In this document: positions 29,641 to 38,272 of the stretch, one piece after another | Numbering within the stretch: the first letter of the stretch is position 1 | Layout: every line of letters begins with the position of its first letter | Assembly: GCA_946480695.1 (NCBI GenBank) | Contig: CAMLKG010000005.1 | Span: 1 to 64,000, forward strand | Length of the DNA stretch: 64,000 nt | Reading direction: 5' to 3' | Origin: an uncultured Cellvibrio sp. | GTDB lineage: Bacteria > Pseudomonadota > Gammaproteobacteria > Pseudomonadales > Cellvibrionaceae | Notes under the pieces: generated by a model | What the model was told of the DNA's origin: nothing | The model's database searches: none | The model's input: the letters and a program-made list of their open reading frames with translations, nothing else | Translations under genes and position numbers: made by a program

Positions 29641-30350
29641 TGGGCCGGGTTGGCTTGCACAAATAATTCCCGACTGCGTAAAGGTTTAGCTCCCAACAAT
29701 GGCTTGAGCATTCGTCGCGCTAATTTTTTTGCTGCCTGGCGGGTAGCCACGGACGAATAATCCCCGGCTGCGATAGCCAATAGGCAATCGCCTTTTACCA
29801 GGAGATATTCAGGCAGATCCGGCGCTGCCGCATAAAATCCCTCCTGGATATGGCATTCATAAAATTCCAGCGGCGCTATCGCGCAACCATTGCGCACATC
29901 CCGGGTAAAGTCCAACGCATACCCCAACTCTTCCAGCAAGCGAAATTCGAATCCACGTAATAAAGGCTCTATATCCACTTCCAATTGCAATGCATCCAGG
30001 CTTTGTTCGTAAGCGTAATAAAGACCATTGTGTCGATCCATTTCCGGCAGCAAACGTACCAGTAATTCGTTTAAATAAAATGCCGAATATAAATGATTGC
30101 CCTTCAGGGTAAGGATATGGTTATCCGCTTCGTAATTGGTGAGCAATTTAATATCTGTTTTGCCTTGCCAGCTAACCAGCAAGCGATTGAAAGGATTTAA
30201 TAATTGGCGTTTGGGGGTTTTAGCTTTGCGAACACCGCGTGCAATTGCGGTAATTCGCCCAAACTCAGGGGTTAGTAAATCAATTAATAAACTGGTGTCC
30301 CGGTAAGGCCGCGTGTGCAATATGTATGCTGGTTGCAGGTCGACACGCAT
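29634..30350 (-). CDS. recO: DNA repair protein RecO
   Basis: Mediates RecA loading in RecF-pathway recombinational repair by displacing SSB and annealing strands. An N-terminal OB fold (AYILHTRPYRDTSLLIDLLTP, RITAIARGVRKAKTP) is followed by a helical domain; no zinc-finger cysteines are seen, as in other proteobacterial RecO. The start at 30350 lies 7 bases after the era stop, so translation is probably coupled; the frame is open to 30401. Stop codons of recO and barA overlap, so the two transcripts must share their 3' ends. Confidence 0.94.
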   Translation of the reverse strand: MRVDLQPAYILHTRPYRDTSLLIDLLTPEFGRITAIARGVRKAKTPKRQLLNPFNRLLVSWQGKTDIKLLTNYEADNHILTLKGNHLYSAFYLNELLVRLLPEMDRHNGLYYAYEQSLDALQLEVDIEPLLRGFEFRLLEELGYALDFTRDVRNGCAIAPLEFYECHIQEGFYAAAPDLPEYLLVKGDCLLAIAAGDYSSVATRQAAKKLARRMLKPLLGAKPLRSRELFVQANPAHQ

Positions 30351-30357
30351 GATAAAA

Positions 30358-31275
30358 CTAGAAATCGTTGTACCCAAGGCTGCGTAATGCACGCTCGTCA
30401 TCTGACCAGCCGGATTTTACCTTGACCCAAAGCTTGAGCATTATTTTTAATTCAAACAATTTTTCCATATCGATACGCGCTTCTGTACCAATTAACTTAA
30501 TGCGCGCGCCTTTATCACCGATAAGGATTTTTTTTTGTCCATCGCGTTCAACCAGGATGAGCGCAGATATATTCAGCAAATTACCTTCCTGTTTGAACTC
30601 TTCAATTTCCACCGCCATTTCATAAGGCAATTCATCCCCTAACTGCCGGGTAATTTTCTCGCGAACTATCTCGGCGGCCATAAAACGTGAGCTGCGATCC
30701 GTCACCTGGTCCTCGGGATACATATGGATTCCTTCCGGTAAACGCTCGACGATTAATTGCTCCAGACGATCCAGATTAGTATTGCGCAACGCCGACATAG
30801 GGACAATTTCGGCAATGTGTAATTTTTCCGCAAGCTTCTGCAAATGTGGCAAAAGTGTTTCCTTATCCTCTATCTGATCCACTTTATTAACGGCCAAAAT
30901 TACCGGGCAGTTGATATGCTGGAGCTTTTCCGCTACCGCTTCGTCCTCTTCGGTCCAGATAAAGCGATCCACAACAAATACAACAACATCCACGTCTTTC
31001 ATGGCAGTAGTTGCCGCCCGGTTCATGTAGCGGTTAATCGCTTTTTGTTGTCCCAAATGCAAACCCGGTGTGTCCACAAAAATGATTTGAACATCACCTT
31101 CGGTTTTTATACCAACCACCGCATTGCGGGTTGTTTGCGGTTTGCGTGAGGTAATACTGATTTTCTGCCCTAACATATGGTTAAGCAGGGTCGATTTCCC
31201 TACATTCGGGCGGCCAACGATGGCGACATAGCCACAACGGCCTTGAACCTGTTCAGTATCGAAATTAGCGGTCAT
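30358..31275 (-). CDS. era: GTPase Era
   Basis: Essential GTPase for maturation of 16S rRNA and the 30S subunit. G1 is [13 protein letters not shown]3 is DTPGLH, and G4 is NKVDQI. A C-terminal KH domain ([22 protein letters not shown]) binds the 3' end of 16S rRNA. At 305 residues it has normal length. It sits between rnc and recO in the classic lepA-lepB-rnc-era-recO operon. Confidence 0.97.
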   Translation of the reverse strand: MTANFDTEQVQGRCGYVAIVGRPNVGKSTLLNHMLGQKISITSRKPQTTRNAVVGIKTEGDVQIIFVDTPGLHLGQQKAINRYMNRAATTAMKDVDVVVFVVDRFIWTEEDEAVAEKLQHINCPVILAVNKVDQIEDKETLLPHLQKLAEKLHIAEIVPMSALRNTNLDRLEQLIVERLPEGIHMYPEDQVTDRSSRFMAAEIVREKITRQLGDELPYEMAVEIEEFKQEGNLLNISALILVERDGQKKILIGDKGARIKLIGTEARIDMEKLFELKIMLKLWVKVKSGWSDDERALRSLGYNDF

Positions 31276-31331
31276 AAATAAATGCTACAGAAAATAAAAA
31301 ATCAGATGAATACAGAAGAAGCGAAACAAAC

Positions 31332-32012
31332 CTAGTCGATGTCCAATTGCTTCAACATTAAAGCCGCTGATAGCTTTTCGGCTTCGCGCCGACTGGAAGC
31401 AGAAGCCTGTGTGAAGTTTTTGGCAATAGCTACCCGGCATTCAATGGTAAATACCTGCGCATGCCCTTCCCCGCCTATATTGATAACTGCGTATTCCGGC
31501 AGGGGTTGGCGTTGGGCCTGTAAATATTCTTGCAGCCGCGATTTGGCGTCCTTGGCACTGGTGTTACTGCCAATTGCATCCATACGCGAGGCAAACCAGG
31601 TAAGCACGCGCTCACGGCAAACATCCAGGCCCCGCTCACTATAAATAGCTCCGATAATCGCTTCGACACTATCCGCCAAAATAGAATCACGGCTTCGTCC
31701 GCCGGACTTCAACTCGCCCTCACCCAGGATCAGGTAATCCCCCATTTCAAACTCGCGGGCCAATTCCGCAAGGGTTTCACCTTTGACCAATTGGGACCGC
31801 AAGCGGCTAAGCTGGCCTTCCCGCGCTTCCGGAAAGCGACTAAATAAAGCTTCGCCAATAATAAAATTTAAGATGGAATCCCCAAGGAACTCAAGGCGCT
31901 CATTATTGCAAGCCCCATGGCTGCGGTGAGTCAGCGCCAACTGCAATTGGCGCTGGTTTTCAAATTGATAGCCCAGGCGTTGTTCCAGGCGTTGGTATTT
32001 GAGGGTTAACAC
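31332..32012 (-). CDS. rnc: Ribonuclease III
   Basis: Cleaves double-stranded RNA in rRNA precursors and some mRNAs. The signature NERLEFLGDSILNFIIGEAL and the second acidic site (DSILADSVEAIIGAIYSERG) provide the metal ligands. The C-terminal dsRBD (DAKSRLQEYLQAQ to the end) has the expected layout. Length 226. Its start follows the DUF4845 gene by only 3 bases, so coupling is likely. Confidence 0.97.
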   Translation of the reverse strand: MLTLKYQRLEQRLGYQFENQRQLQLALTHRSHGACNNERLEFLGDSILNFIIGEALFSRFPEAREGQLSRLRSQLVKGETLAELAREFEMGDYLILGEGELKSGGRSRDSILADSVEAIIGAIYSERGLDVCRERVLTWFASRMDAIGSNTSAKDAKSRLQEYLQAQRQPLPEYAVINIGGEGHAQVFTIECRVAIAKNFTQASASSRREAEKLSAALMLKQLDID

Positions 32013-32015
32013 AAG

Positions 32016-32450
32016 TTATTTGGTAGCAGGAGTCGCTGCTGGTTTACAGCATTGGGCAGGTTTTGTACTGTCCAGGTGATTTTTGAAAACCAGTACCAGA
32101 TCAATGTTATACATCAAGGGAACACGGGTTTCATAGTCAACAGTAACCAACGCCTTTTCGGCTTCACGCTCGATTTTGATATTTTTCGTGGGGCCTTCAC
32201 TACGTACGTTGTTAATCATGTAGAAGTTATTGAGCTTCTTGGTAATTTCCGCATCTGTCATTTCTTCAATTTTTTCGCCGCCTGCTACCAATGAACGCAG
32301 TGCGGATTCTACGTAGCGATTTTCCGCATAAAGCGGAACTACCTTAAATGCGAACAAAAGGAAAAACCCCGCAACCGCAATAACCAGGGCCCACTGCAAC
32401 ATTCCCAACCCGCGCTGGTGTTTGAGGGATTTCATCTGAATTGATTTCAT
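32016..32450 (-). CDS. DUF4845 family small membrane protein
   Basis: A 144-residue protein with one N-terminal membrane segment (about 17-39, GMLQWALVIAVAGFFLLFAF) and a periplasmic remainder. This matches the DUF4845 proteins found between lepB and rnc in Pseudomonas and relatives; their function is unknown. The start MKSIQMKSLKHQRG resembles a short basic anchor, and the region around GLGMLQW recalls pilin-like N termini, but no prepilin cleavage site is evident. GGAGA lies upstream of the ATG. Confidence 0.85.
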   Translation of the reverse strand: MKSIQMKSLKHQRGLGMLQWALVIAVAGFFLLFAFKVVPLYAENRYVESALRSLVAGGEKIEEMTDAEITKKLNNFYMINNVRSEGPTKNIKIEREAEKALVTVDYETRVPLMYNIDLVLVFKNHLDSTKPAQCCKPAATPATK

Positions 32451-32499
32451 TAATGGTCTCCGGGAGAAAATGAACCTGCATTTACGCTAGCACAAAAAT

Positions 32500-33348
32500 C
32501 TACTTGATGACGCCGACACGATCAAAAGAAGGCACACTGAAAAATTTATCCCAATGCATCCACACCGCAAAGGCTTTGCCGACAATCGCGTCTTCAGAAA
32601 CCACACCCCATTCACGGCTGTCCAGGCTGTTATCACGATTGTCCCCCATCATGAAATAATGTCCTTCCGGAACTACCCATGAACCGCGCACACTTAAATG
32701 TCCGGGCTGGAAGTGCTTAAAGGCAGTGAAGGTTTTGTCATCAATGGTCTCGGTTACCATTTTCAAATAGGGGCCTCCCACAGGTAACTCGGCAACCAGT
32801 TTTTCCTTGATAACCTTGCCATTAATCGTCAGCACATGGTTATTGTAAGAAATGTGGTCACCGGGAATGCCAATTACACGCTTGATGTAATAGGTGTCCG
32901 GGGCGTGGGGAGGGAAAAACACCATAACGTCGCCGCGTTGGGGTTTACCTACCGGGATGAACTGGGTGTTGGTTATCGGCTCCCGCACCCCATAGGCAAA
33001 TTTATTGACCAGGATGAAATCCCCTACTTCCAACGTGGGAATCATTGAGCCTGAGGGAATCTGGAAAGGTTCAACCAGGAATGACCGCAAAAAGAACACA
33101 ATAAACAATACAGGAAAGAACGACTTGGAATACTCAACCAACAAAGGCTCGCGCGCCGCAACACTTTTGGCATCCTCATAGGCGGTTTTTTGTTGCTCGG
33201 TTTCCATGGCCATGCCACTGAATTGCTTTTCTATGGCGGCGACTTTTTCCTTGCGTGGACGCGCCAATACCAAGGCATCAAATAGCCACACCAGGCCCGT
33301 TATTAAAACCGCCACAGTGAGTATCAGCGGGAGATTAATACTGCTCAT
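32500..33348 (-). CDS. lepB: Signal peptidase I
   Basis: Removes signal peptides from exported proteins at the periplasmic face of the inner membrane. Two N-terminal membrane segments (about 7-28 and 76-90) precede the catalytic domain. The catalytic serine is S101 in PSGSMIPTLEVGD and the general base is K156 in YYIKRVIGIPGD. The C-terminal box GDNRDNSLDSREWG is present. It lies between lepA and the DUF4845 gene, as in most gammaproteobacteria. Confidence 0.97.
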   Translation of the reverse strand: MSSINLPLILTVAVLITGLVWLFDALVLARPRKEKVAAIEKQFSGMAMETEQQKTAYEDAKSVAAREPLLVEYSKSFFPVLFIVFFLRSFLVEPFQIPSGSMIPTLEVGDFILVNKFAYGVREPITNTQFIPVGKPQRGDVMVFFPPHAPDTYYIKRVIGIPGDHISYNNHVLTINGKVIKEKLVAELPVGGPYLKMVTETIDDKTFTAFKHFQPGHLSVRGSWVVPEGHYFMMGDNRDNSLDSREWGVVSEDAIVGKAFAVWMHWDKFFSVPSFDRVGVIK

Positions 33349-33367
33349 TGAGTTTCCTTAATCGTTA

Positions 33368-35167
33368 TTAGCTATCTATTTTCAGCACTGCAAAGAAAGC
33401 GGCTTGCGGGATTTCCACATTGCCGACTTGCTTCATGCGTTTTTTACCGGCTTTTTGCTTTTCCAGCAGTTTTTTCTTACGGGTAGCATCACCGCCGTAA
33501 CACTTGGCCAATACATCCTTACGCAACGCCTTCACGGTAGAACGCGCTACTACCTGGCCACCAATGGCTGCCTGGATGGCCACATCAAACATTTGCCGCG
33601 GGATAAGTTCTTTCATTTTTTCCACCAGGCTCCGGCCCATGGATTGGGCTTTATCGCGGTGCACAATGATAGCGAGCGCATCGACTTTATCACCATTGAT
33701 CAGTACATCCAGGCGCACCAGTTTTGCGGGCTGGAAGCGCACGAAGTTGTAATCCAGCGATGCAAAACCACGGCTTACTGATTTCAAGCGATCAAAGAAA
33801 TCGGTCACCACCTCGTTCATCGGCAACTCGTATTTCACCGATACCTGGGAGCCGGTAAATTGCAGATCTTTTTGCACGCCGCGCTTTTCAATACACAAGG
33901 TAATGACATTACCCAAATGTTCCTGGGGCACCAGGATATTGGCTTCAACGATGGGTTCGCGCATTTCGGCAATGCTGCCCGGGTCCGGCAACTTGGAAGG
34001 GTTGTCCACAAAAATGGTTTCGCCCCTGGTGGTTTCAATTTCATACACCACTGTCGGGGCCGTGGTAATCAAATCGAGATCGTACTCGCGTTCCAGTCGC
34101 TCCTGGATGATTTCCATATGCAGCATACCGAGGAAGCCGCAACGGAAACCAAACCCAAGCGCATCGGAGCTTTCCGGTTCATAAAACAGGGAGGCATCAT
34201 TCAAGGTCAGTTTAGCGAGCGCCTCGCGGAAATCCTCAAAATCATCCGAGCTTACCGGGAACATACCAGCATAAACCTGCGGTTTGATTTTCTGGAAACC
34301 GGCCAGCGCTTCCACATCGGGCGTCTGCGCATGTGTCAGGGTATCCCCCACCGGTGCACCGTGGATATCCTTAATACCAGCAACAATGAAACCCACCTCA
34401 CCCGCCTTTAATTCCTTTAATTGCACCGGCTTTGGGGTGAATACACCCAGGCCATCCACCAATTGGGGTTTACCGATGGTTTTTGCAATGATTTTATCTT
34501 TCAGCTTCAGGGTACCCTGCATGACACGCACCAGCGACACAACCCCAAGATAGTTATCGAACCATGAATCGATAATCAGCGCCTGCAAGGGTGCCTCCAC
34601 ATCGCCTGTGGGGGGCGGAACCAGGCGCACCAGTTCTTCCAGTACATCTTCCATTCCCATACCGGATTTGGCTGAACAGCGCACCGCTTCCATTGCATCA
34701 AGGCCAATAATGTCTTCAATTTCCTGGGCGACGCGCTCAGGCTCAGCCTGCGGCAAATCCATTTTGTTAAGCACTGGAATAACTTCCAGTCCCTGCTCAA
34801 TGGCGGTATAGCAATTAGCCACTGACTGGGCTTCAACGCCCTGGGCCGCATCCACGACCAATAGCGCCCCCTCACAAGCCGCCAGGGAGCGTGACACTTC
34901 ATAGGTGAAGTCCACATGGCCGGGGGTATCGATGAAATTGAGCTGGTAGGTTTTGCCGTCGCGTGCCTTGTAGTTCAAGGTCACACTGTGGGCCTTGATG
35001 GTAATCCCGCGCTCACGCTCCAGATCCATGGAATCAAGGACTTGTGCTTCCATTTCACGGTCGCTCAAACCACCGCACATTTGGATAAAACGATCGGCGA
35101 TGGTGGATTTACCGTGGTCAATGTGGGCGATGATGGAAAAGTTACGGATATGGCTCAGGTCAGTCAC
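33368..35167 (-). CDS. lepA: Elongation factor 4 (LepA)
   Basis: Ribosome-associated GTPase that can back-translocate stalled ribosomes and influences initiation. The GTPase domain has AHIDHGKST, the DTPGHVDF box and NKMDLP. LepA-specific parts follow: [32 protein letters not shown] sequence ([14 protein letters not shown]) and the C-terminal domain ending [17 protein letters not shown]. At 599 residues it is full length. First gene of lepA-lepB-DUF4845-rnc-era-recO. Confidence 0.98.
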   Translation of the reverse strand: MTDLSHIRNFSIIAHIDHGKSTIADRFIQMCGGLSDREMEAQVLDSMDLERERGITIKAHSVTLNYKARDGKTYQLNFIDTPGHVDFTYEVSRSLAACEGALLVVDAAQGVEAQSVANCYTAIEQGLEVIPVLNKMDLPQAEPERVAQEIEDIIGLDAMEAVRCSAKSGMGMEDVLEELVRLVPPPTGDVEAPLQALIIDSWFDNYLGVVSLVRVMQGTLKLKDKIIAKTIGKPQLVDGLGVFTPKPVQLKELKAGEVGFIVAGIKDIHGAPVGDTLTHAQTPDVEALAGFQKIKPQVYAGMFPVSSDDFEDFREALAKLTLNDASLFYEPESSDALGFGFRCGFLGMLHMEIIQERLEREYDLDLITTAPTVVYEIETTRGETIFVDNPSKLPDPGSIAEMREPIVEANILVPQEHLGNVITLCIEKRGVQKDLQFTGSQVSVKYELPMNEVVTDFFDRLKSVSRGFASLDYNFVRFQPAKLVRLDVLINGDKVDALAIIVHRDKAQSMGRSLVEKMKELIPRQMFDVAIQAAIGGQVVARSTVKALRKDVLAKCYGGDATRKKKLLEKQKAGKKRMKQVGNVEIPQAAFFAVLKIDS

Positions 35168-35524
35168 AGGTACTTAACTACTTTAACGAAGTTGGATTTG
35201 GATCCCCGAAAATAGGGGGGCGGAAAGAATGGGCGGCATTCTAGCCTATTTGGGCACCAGGTGCCATGTAGCCCGGCAGCTGCGAATATTTAACAAAACA
35301 GGCAAGGCCCGGCATGTGCGAAGGTTACGAGACGCTCCGCTCAGCCCATCCAAAGTACAAAAATACTCACAATTTTTTACAGACGCAGTGTCGCGCCTTT
35401 TTGCACAATGCCAATACTGTTAATGCAGTTGTGTTGCCAACAACAACGGATGACATGTTGTTGCTCACAAGGACTCAAAAAAAACACTCACTCATATCAA
35501 CTAACTCATGGAACCCGAGAGCTC
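35168..35524. other. lepA-hemerythrin divergent intergenic region
   Basis: About 357 bases without a convincing gene. It must contain promoters for the lepA operon (minus) and the hemerythrin-like gene (plus). The one clear element is a perfect 13-bp palindrome GGCACC-A-GGTGCC at 35253-35265, about 86 bases before lepA, which could be an operator. A run of A at 35477-35485 lies close to the hemerythrin start. No FNR box was found. Confidence 0.4.
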
Positions 35525-36214
35525 ATGAACGATTCACGTTATAACATCTATACCCTGATCCACAAAGGATTGAGGGCCAGCCTGTGCCAAAACCTGGTTG
35601 ACTTGGGAAAACTCGACGACACAGATGATGAAGCGGTAACCCACCAATTGGATCTAACCAATAACCTATTGCATTTCTGTCGCGACCACCTGGCGCATGA
35701 AAACGAATTCATTCATCCGGTGATTAATGGGCTTGACGGGAATCCATTACAAACCGCCGATGACCATCAAGAACATGAAATGGAAATCCGCGAACTGCTG
35801 CGCAAAATCGCCGTGATTAAAAACCTGCACGGTAAGGAAAGGGCCAGTGCGTTACACGCCTTCTATGCGGTGTTCTCCTTATTTGTGGCTGAAAATTTCG
35901 TCCATATGCGCATCGAGGAGACCCACAACGCGGAATTATTGTGGAAACATTTTAGCGATGAAGAGATTCATGCTATTGAACAGAAAATTGTCAGTTCCCT
36001 ATCCCCCGAAGAAAACCTGCTAGGCTTGCTCATGGTCCTGCCTAATATTACTCATTCCGAGCGCATTTTATTTTTACAAGGGTTTCGCCAGGCAGTATCA
36101 ACCGAAATTTTCGGCGCTACCGTATCCGTGCTCAAACCTTTGCTGAGTAATAAAGATTGGCGGAAATTAAACCAGGGTTTAAATGTGGATCAACAGGCAT
36201 GCACTGCCGCCTGA
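35525..36214 (+). CDS. Hemerythrin-like domain protein
   Basis: A 229-residue all-helical protein with the spacing of histidines and acids of hemerythrins, which bind a di-iron centre and sense or carry O2 or NO. Candidate ligands are H50, H55, H58 and E59 (LLHFCRDHLAHENEFIHP), H81/H84 (DDHQEHEMEIREL), and H127 to H134 (FVHMRIEETHNAELLWKH). The frame is open to 35408, but GAGAG precedes the ATG at 35525 and the hemerythrin-like sequence begins there. No signal peptide, so cytoplasmic. A 110-base gap separates it from the next genes, so it may or may not belong to their operon. The exact role is not known. Confidence 0.75.
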   Translation: MNDSRYNIYTLIHKGLRASLCQNLVDLGKLDDTDDEAVTHQLDLTNNLLHFCRDHLAHENEFIHPVINGLDGNPLQTADDHQEHEMEIRELLRKIAVIKNLHGKERASALHAFYAVFSLFVAENFVHMRIEETHNAELLWKHFSDEEIHAIEQKIVSSLSPEENLLGLLMVLPNITHSERILFLQGFRQAVSTEIFGATVSVLKPLLSNKDWRKLNQGLNVDQQACTAA

Positions 36215-36324
36215 TCCTTCACTAACTTTTTCTGCTTATACCTGTGGGGCCATCGATGCCAGATGCCCGCAGGTCTTTTTTGCAAAAAAGTTGCTTGTCC
36301 TATTCATTCAAAATGGAATTCATT

Positions 36325-36942
36325 ATGAAAAAAATTACTTATGTCCTCACGTTGTTCCTGGCAATGGTGCCCGGCTTATTTTTTGCCAACCCCGGTTCGG
36401 CAGAGACCATCCCTGCACCTGACACCGAGTATTCAGGTATCCGCCAGGTAATAACTGCCGAGGGCAGTTTTACCCAAACCGTGTATCACTCCCACGGCAA
36501 GGAACGCAATGAAATGCAAATGGAAGGCATGAGCATGGCCACAATTTTGCGTCCCGACAAGAAAATCGCCTGGCAGTTAATGCCAATGCAAAAAATGTAT
36601 ATGGAAATTGACTTGAAGTCCGCTAATAAAATGTCAGGTAACGCACCGGATGATGTAACCATCAGTAAAGTCGGTAGCGAAACAGTGGATGGCATCAATA
36701 CCACGAAATATAAAATCCTGATGAAAGATAAAAGTGCCGGTGGTTTTATTTGGTTATCACCGGAAAACATTCCGGTAAAAATGGATTTCCTCAGCAAGGA
36801 AGGCAACGCTAAAAACCGTATTACCATGACCTTGAAAAACTTGAAGGTTGAACCACAGGAAGCCGCTTTGTTTGAATTGCCTGCCGGTTACCGACCCATA
36901 CCGAGTATGGGTAATATGATGAAAAATTTTCGTCCCCAATAA
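36325..36942 (+). CDS. Exported DUF4412-like protein
   Basis: A 205-residue protein with a signal peptide (about 1-27, MKKITYVLTLFLAMVPG). The rest is a beta-rich fold resembling DUF4412 and LolA/LppX-type lipid-carrier proteins. Typical features are a strand pattern starting EYSGIRQVITAEGSFTQTV, a methionine-rich stretch (EMQMEGMSMATI, LMPMQKMYM) and GSETVDGINTTKYKI followed by FIWLSPENIPVKMDF. No lipobox. The ATG at 36325 has GGA seven bases upstream. It is the first of three genes for exported proteins (gaps 24 and 40 bases), probably one operon. Function unknown; ligand binding in the periplasm is a guess from the fold. Confidence 0.7.
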   Translation: MKKITYVLTLFLAMVPGLFFANPGSAETIPAPDTEYSGIRQVITAEGSFTQTVYHSHGKERNEMQMEGMSMATILRPDKKIAWQLMPMQKMYMEIDLKSANKMSGNAPDDVTISKVGSETVDGINTTKYKILMKDKSAGGFIWLSPENIPVKMDFLSKEGNAKNRITMTLKNLKVEPQEAALFELPAGYRPIPSMGNMMKNFRPQ

Positions 36943-36966
36943 TTAAAGGACTTACAGGAAACGTTT

Positions 36967-38232
36967 ATGATGAAGTATTTATTCAGCGGCAGCCTGGGTG
37001 CACTGCTTTTAATTGCGCCATTGGGTTTTGCTGACTGCGTAGCAGACCTGAGTGTGGCGGATGCCCGACAAGCTTATCAGGAAGGCACAAACCTGGAAGC
37101 GCAAGGAAAATTTTGGGATGCCATCAATAAATATGACCTTGCACAGGGTTATGTATGTGAGGAGGGTGGCAATCCGGTAGCCAAACAAGCGCTCGGCAAA
37201 GCCATCACCCTGGGCTCCAGGCAGGGAAAACAGGAAGAGCAAAAAGGAAATTTCTTTAAAGACGGAAAAATGGCTGGCGCTTTTCAATGGTATGAAAAAG
37301 GTGCGCAGTTTGCTGCCGCTGACAAGGTTTTAATTGCCGCCTTGAAAAAATCGCCTGCAAATATCCAATGGTCAGCATTTGCGCAAGAACATTTTAAGGT
37401 ACGAGCGCAGGATTATTTTAAAGCCAACAACAAAATGGCGATCGATATGGCTGGTGGTTACACACTGGATCCGTCCTTTGATCCTTACGTAACCAGCTTG
37501 CCTCCGGCCAATATCAAGCGTCTGTTGAATAGTTATCAAACCTTATTGCCGGATGCTTACCTGCAAGCATTCGCCGCACTTGGACAGCAAAAAGATGCGA
37601 TCAAACCTGGCGATATCGCGAGCGCAATGAGCCTGCAACAAGCCAGTACCCGGTTCCAGCAGCAATGGAAAACCGACCGCATTGAAGGCATTCGCAAGGC
37701 TTTTGATGAGGCACATAGCTGGACGCAACAAATTCGCGATTATAAAGAGGCCGACGCACTGCGTGCCAACATCGATCAGGCGCGCCTGGCCCACGCGGAT
37801 CGTATTATGGAATCCTATGCGAGTACGGCTAAATTATTGGAAAGCGCCTTGGAATTTTATCGCCAGTTGGATAAGGAAGTAAAAATCAATTCGGTAGAAC
37901 AACAAGCCAGAAGTTATGGAGACCAAGCGATGGCCGCCGGGCAATATCAACGTGCCAGTGACTTTTTCAGTCTGATAGGCGACTACGAAAAGGAACAACA
38001 AGCGCGGACAAGACTGGAGCAGCAGGCTGATCAACTGGCAAAGGATGCCCAGGTCGGATCCGCCGCGCAAATAGCAGAAATGCAAAAAACCTACAGCGAT
38101 CCCCAAAAAATCCAGGCGCTACAAAAGCAAGCGCAGGAAATGCAAAAGCAATTGGAAGCTCAACAGGAAAAAGGGAAGTCCGCTGAATACCAGAAGGAAA
38201 CTGATGACCTCGAAGCAGAGCTGGGATTATAA
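36967..38232 (+). CDS. Exported helical-repeat/coiled-coil protein of unknown function
   Basis: A 421-residue protein with a signal peptide (about 1-22, ending GFA). The mature part is nearly all helical. TPR-like stretches occur at about 30-55 (ARQAYQEGTNLEAQGKFWDA) and 315-345 (AMAAGQYQRASDFFSLIGDY). The C terminus (about 345-421) is a charged Lys/Glu/Gln coiled coil (QKQAQEMQKQLEAQQEKGKS). AGGA lies upstream of the ATG. It sits between the DUF4412-like and the 761-residue genes, 24 bases after one and 40 before the other. I do not recognise a named family; a scaffold or partner-binding role is inferred only from the repeats. Confidence 0.75.
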   Translation: MMKYLFSGSLGALLLIAPLGFADCVADLSVADARQAYQEGTNLEAQGKFWDAINKYDLAQGYVCEEGGNPVAKQALGKAITLGSRQGKQEEQKGNFFKDGKMAGAFQWYEKGAQFAAADKVLIAALKKSPANIQWSAFAQEHFKVRAQDYFKANNKMAIDMAGGYTLDPSFDPYVTSLPPANIKRLLNSYQTLLPDAYLQAFAALGQQKDAIKPGDIASAMSLQQASTRFQQQWKTDRIEGIRKAFDEAHSWTQQIRDYKEADALRANIDQARLAHADRIMESYASTAKLLESALEFYRQLDKEVKINSVEQQARSYGDQAMAAGQYQRASDFFSLIGDYEKEQQARTRLEQQADQLAKDAQVGSAAQIAEMQKTYSDPQKIQALQKQAQEMQKQLEAQQEKGKSAEYQKETDDLEAELGL

Positions 38233-38272
38233 CCTCACCCTACCCGGCCCGGACTTATTCACTGGAATGATT

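Noticed and set aside
35408..35524. Upstream extension of the hemerythrin-like frame
   Set aside because: The first 39 codons are Gln/Cys-rich and unlike the family; the ATG at 35525 has a ribosome-binding site and starts the conserved domain.
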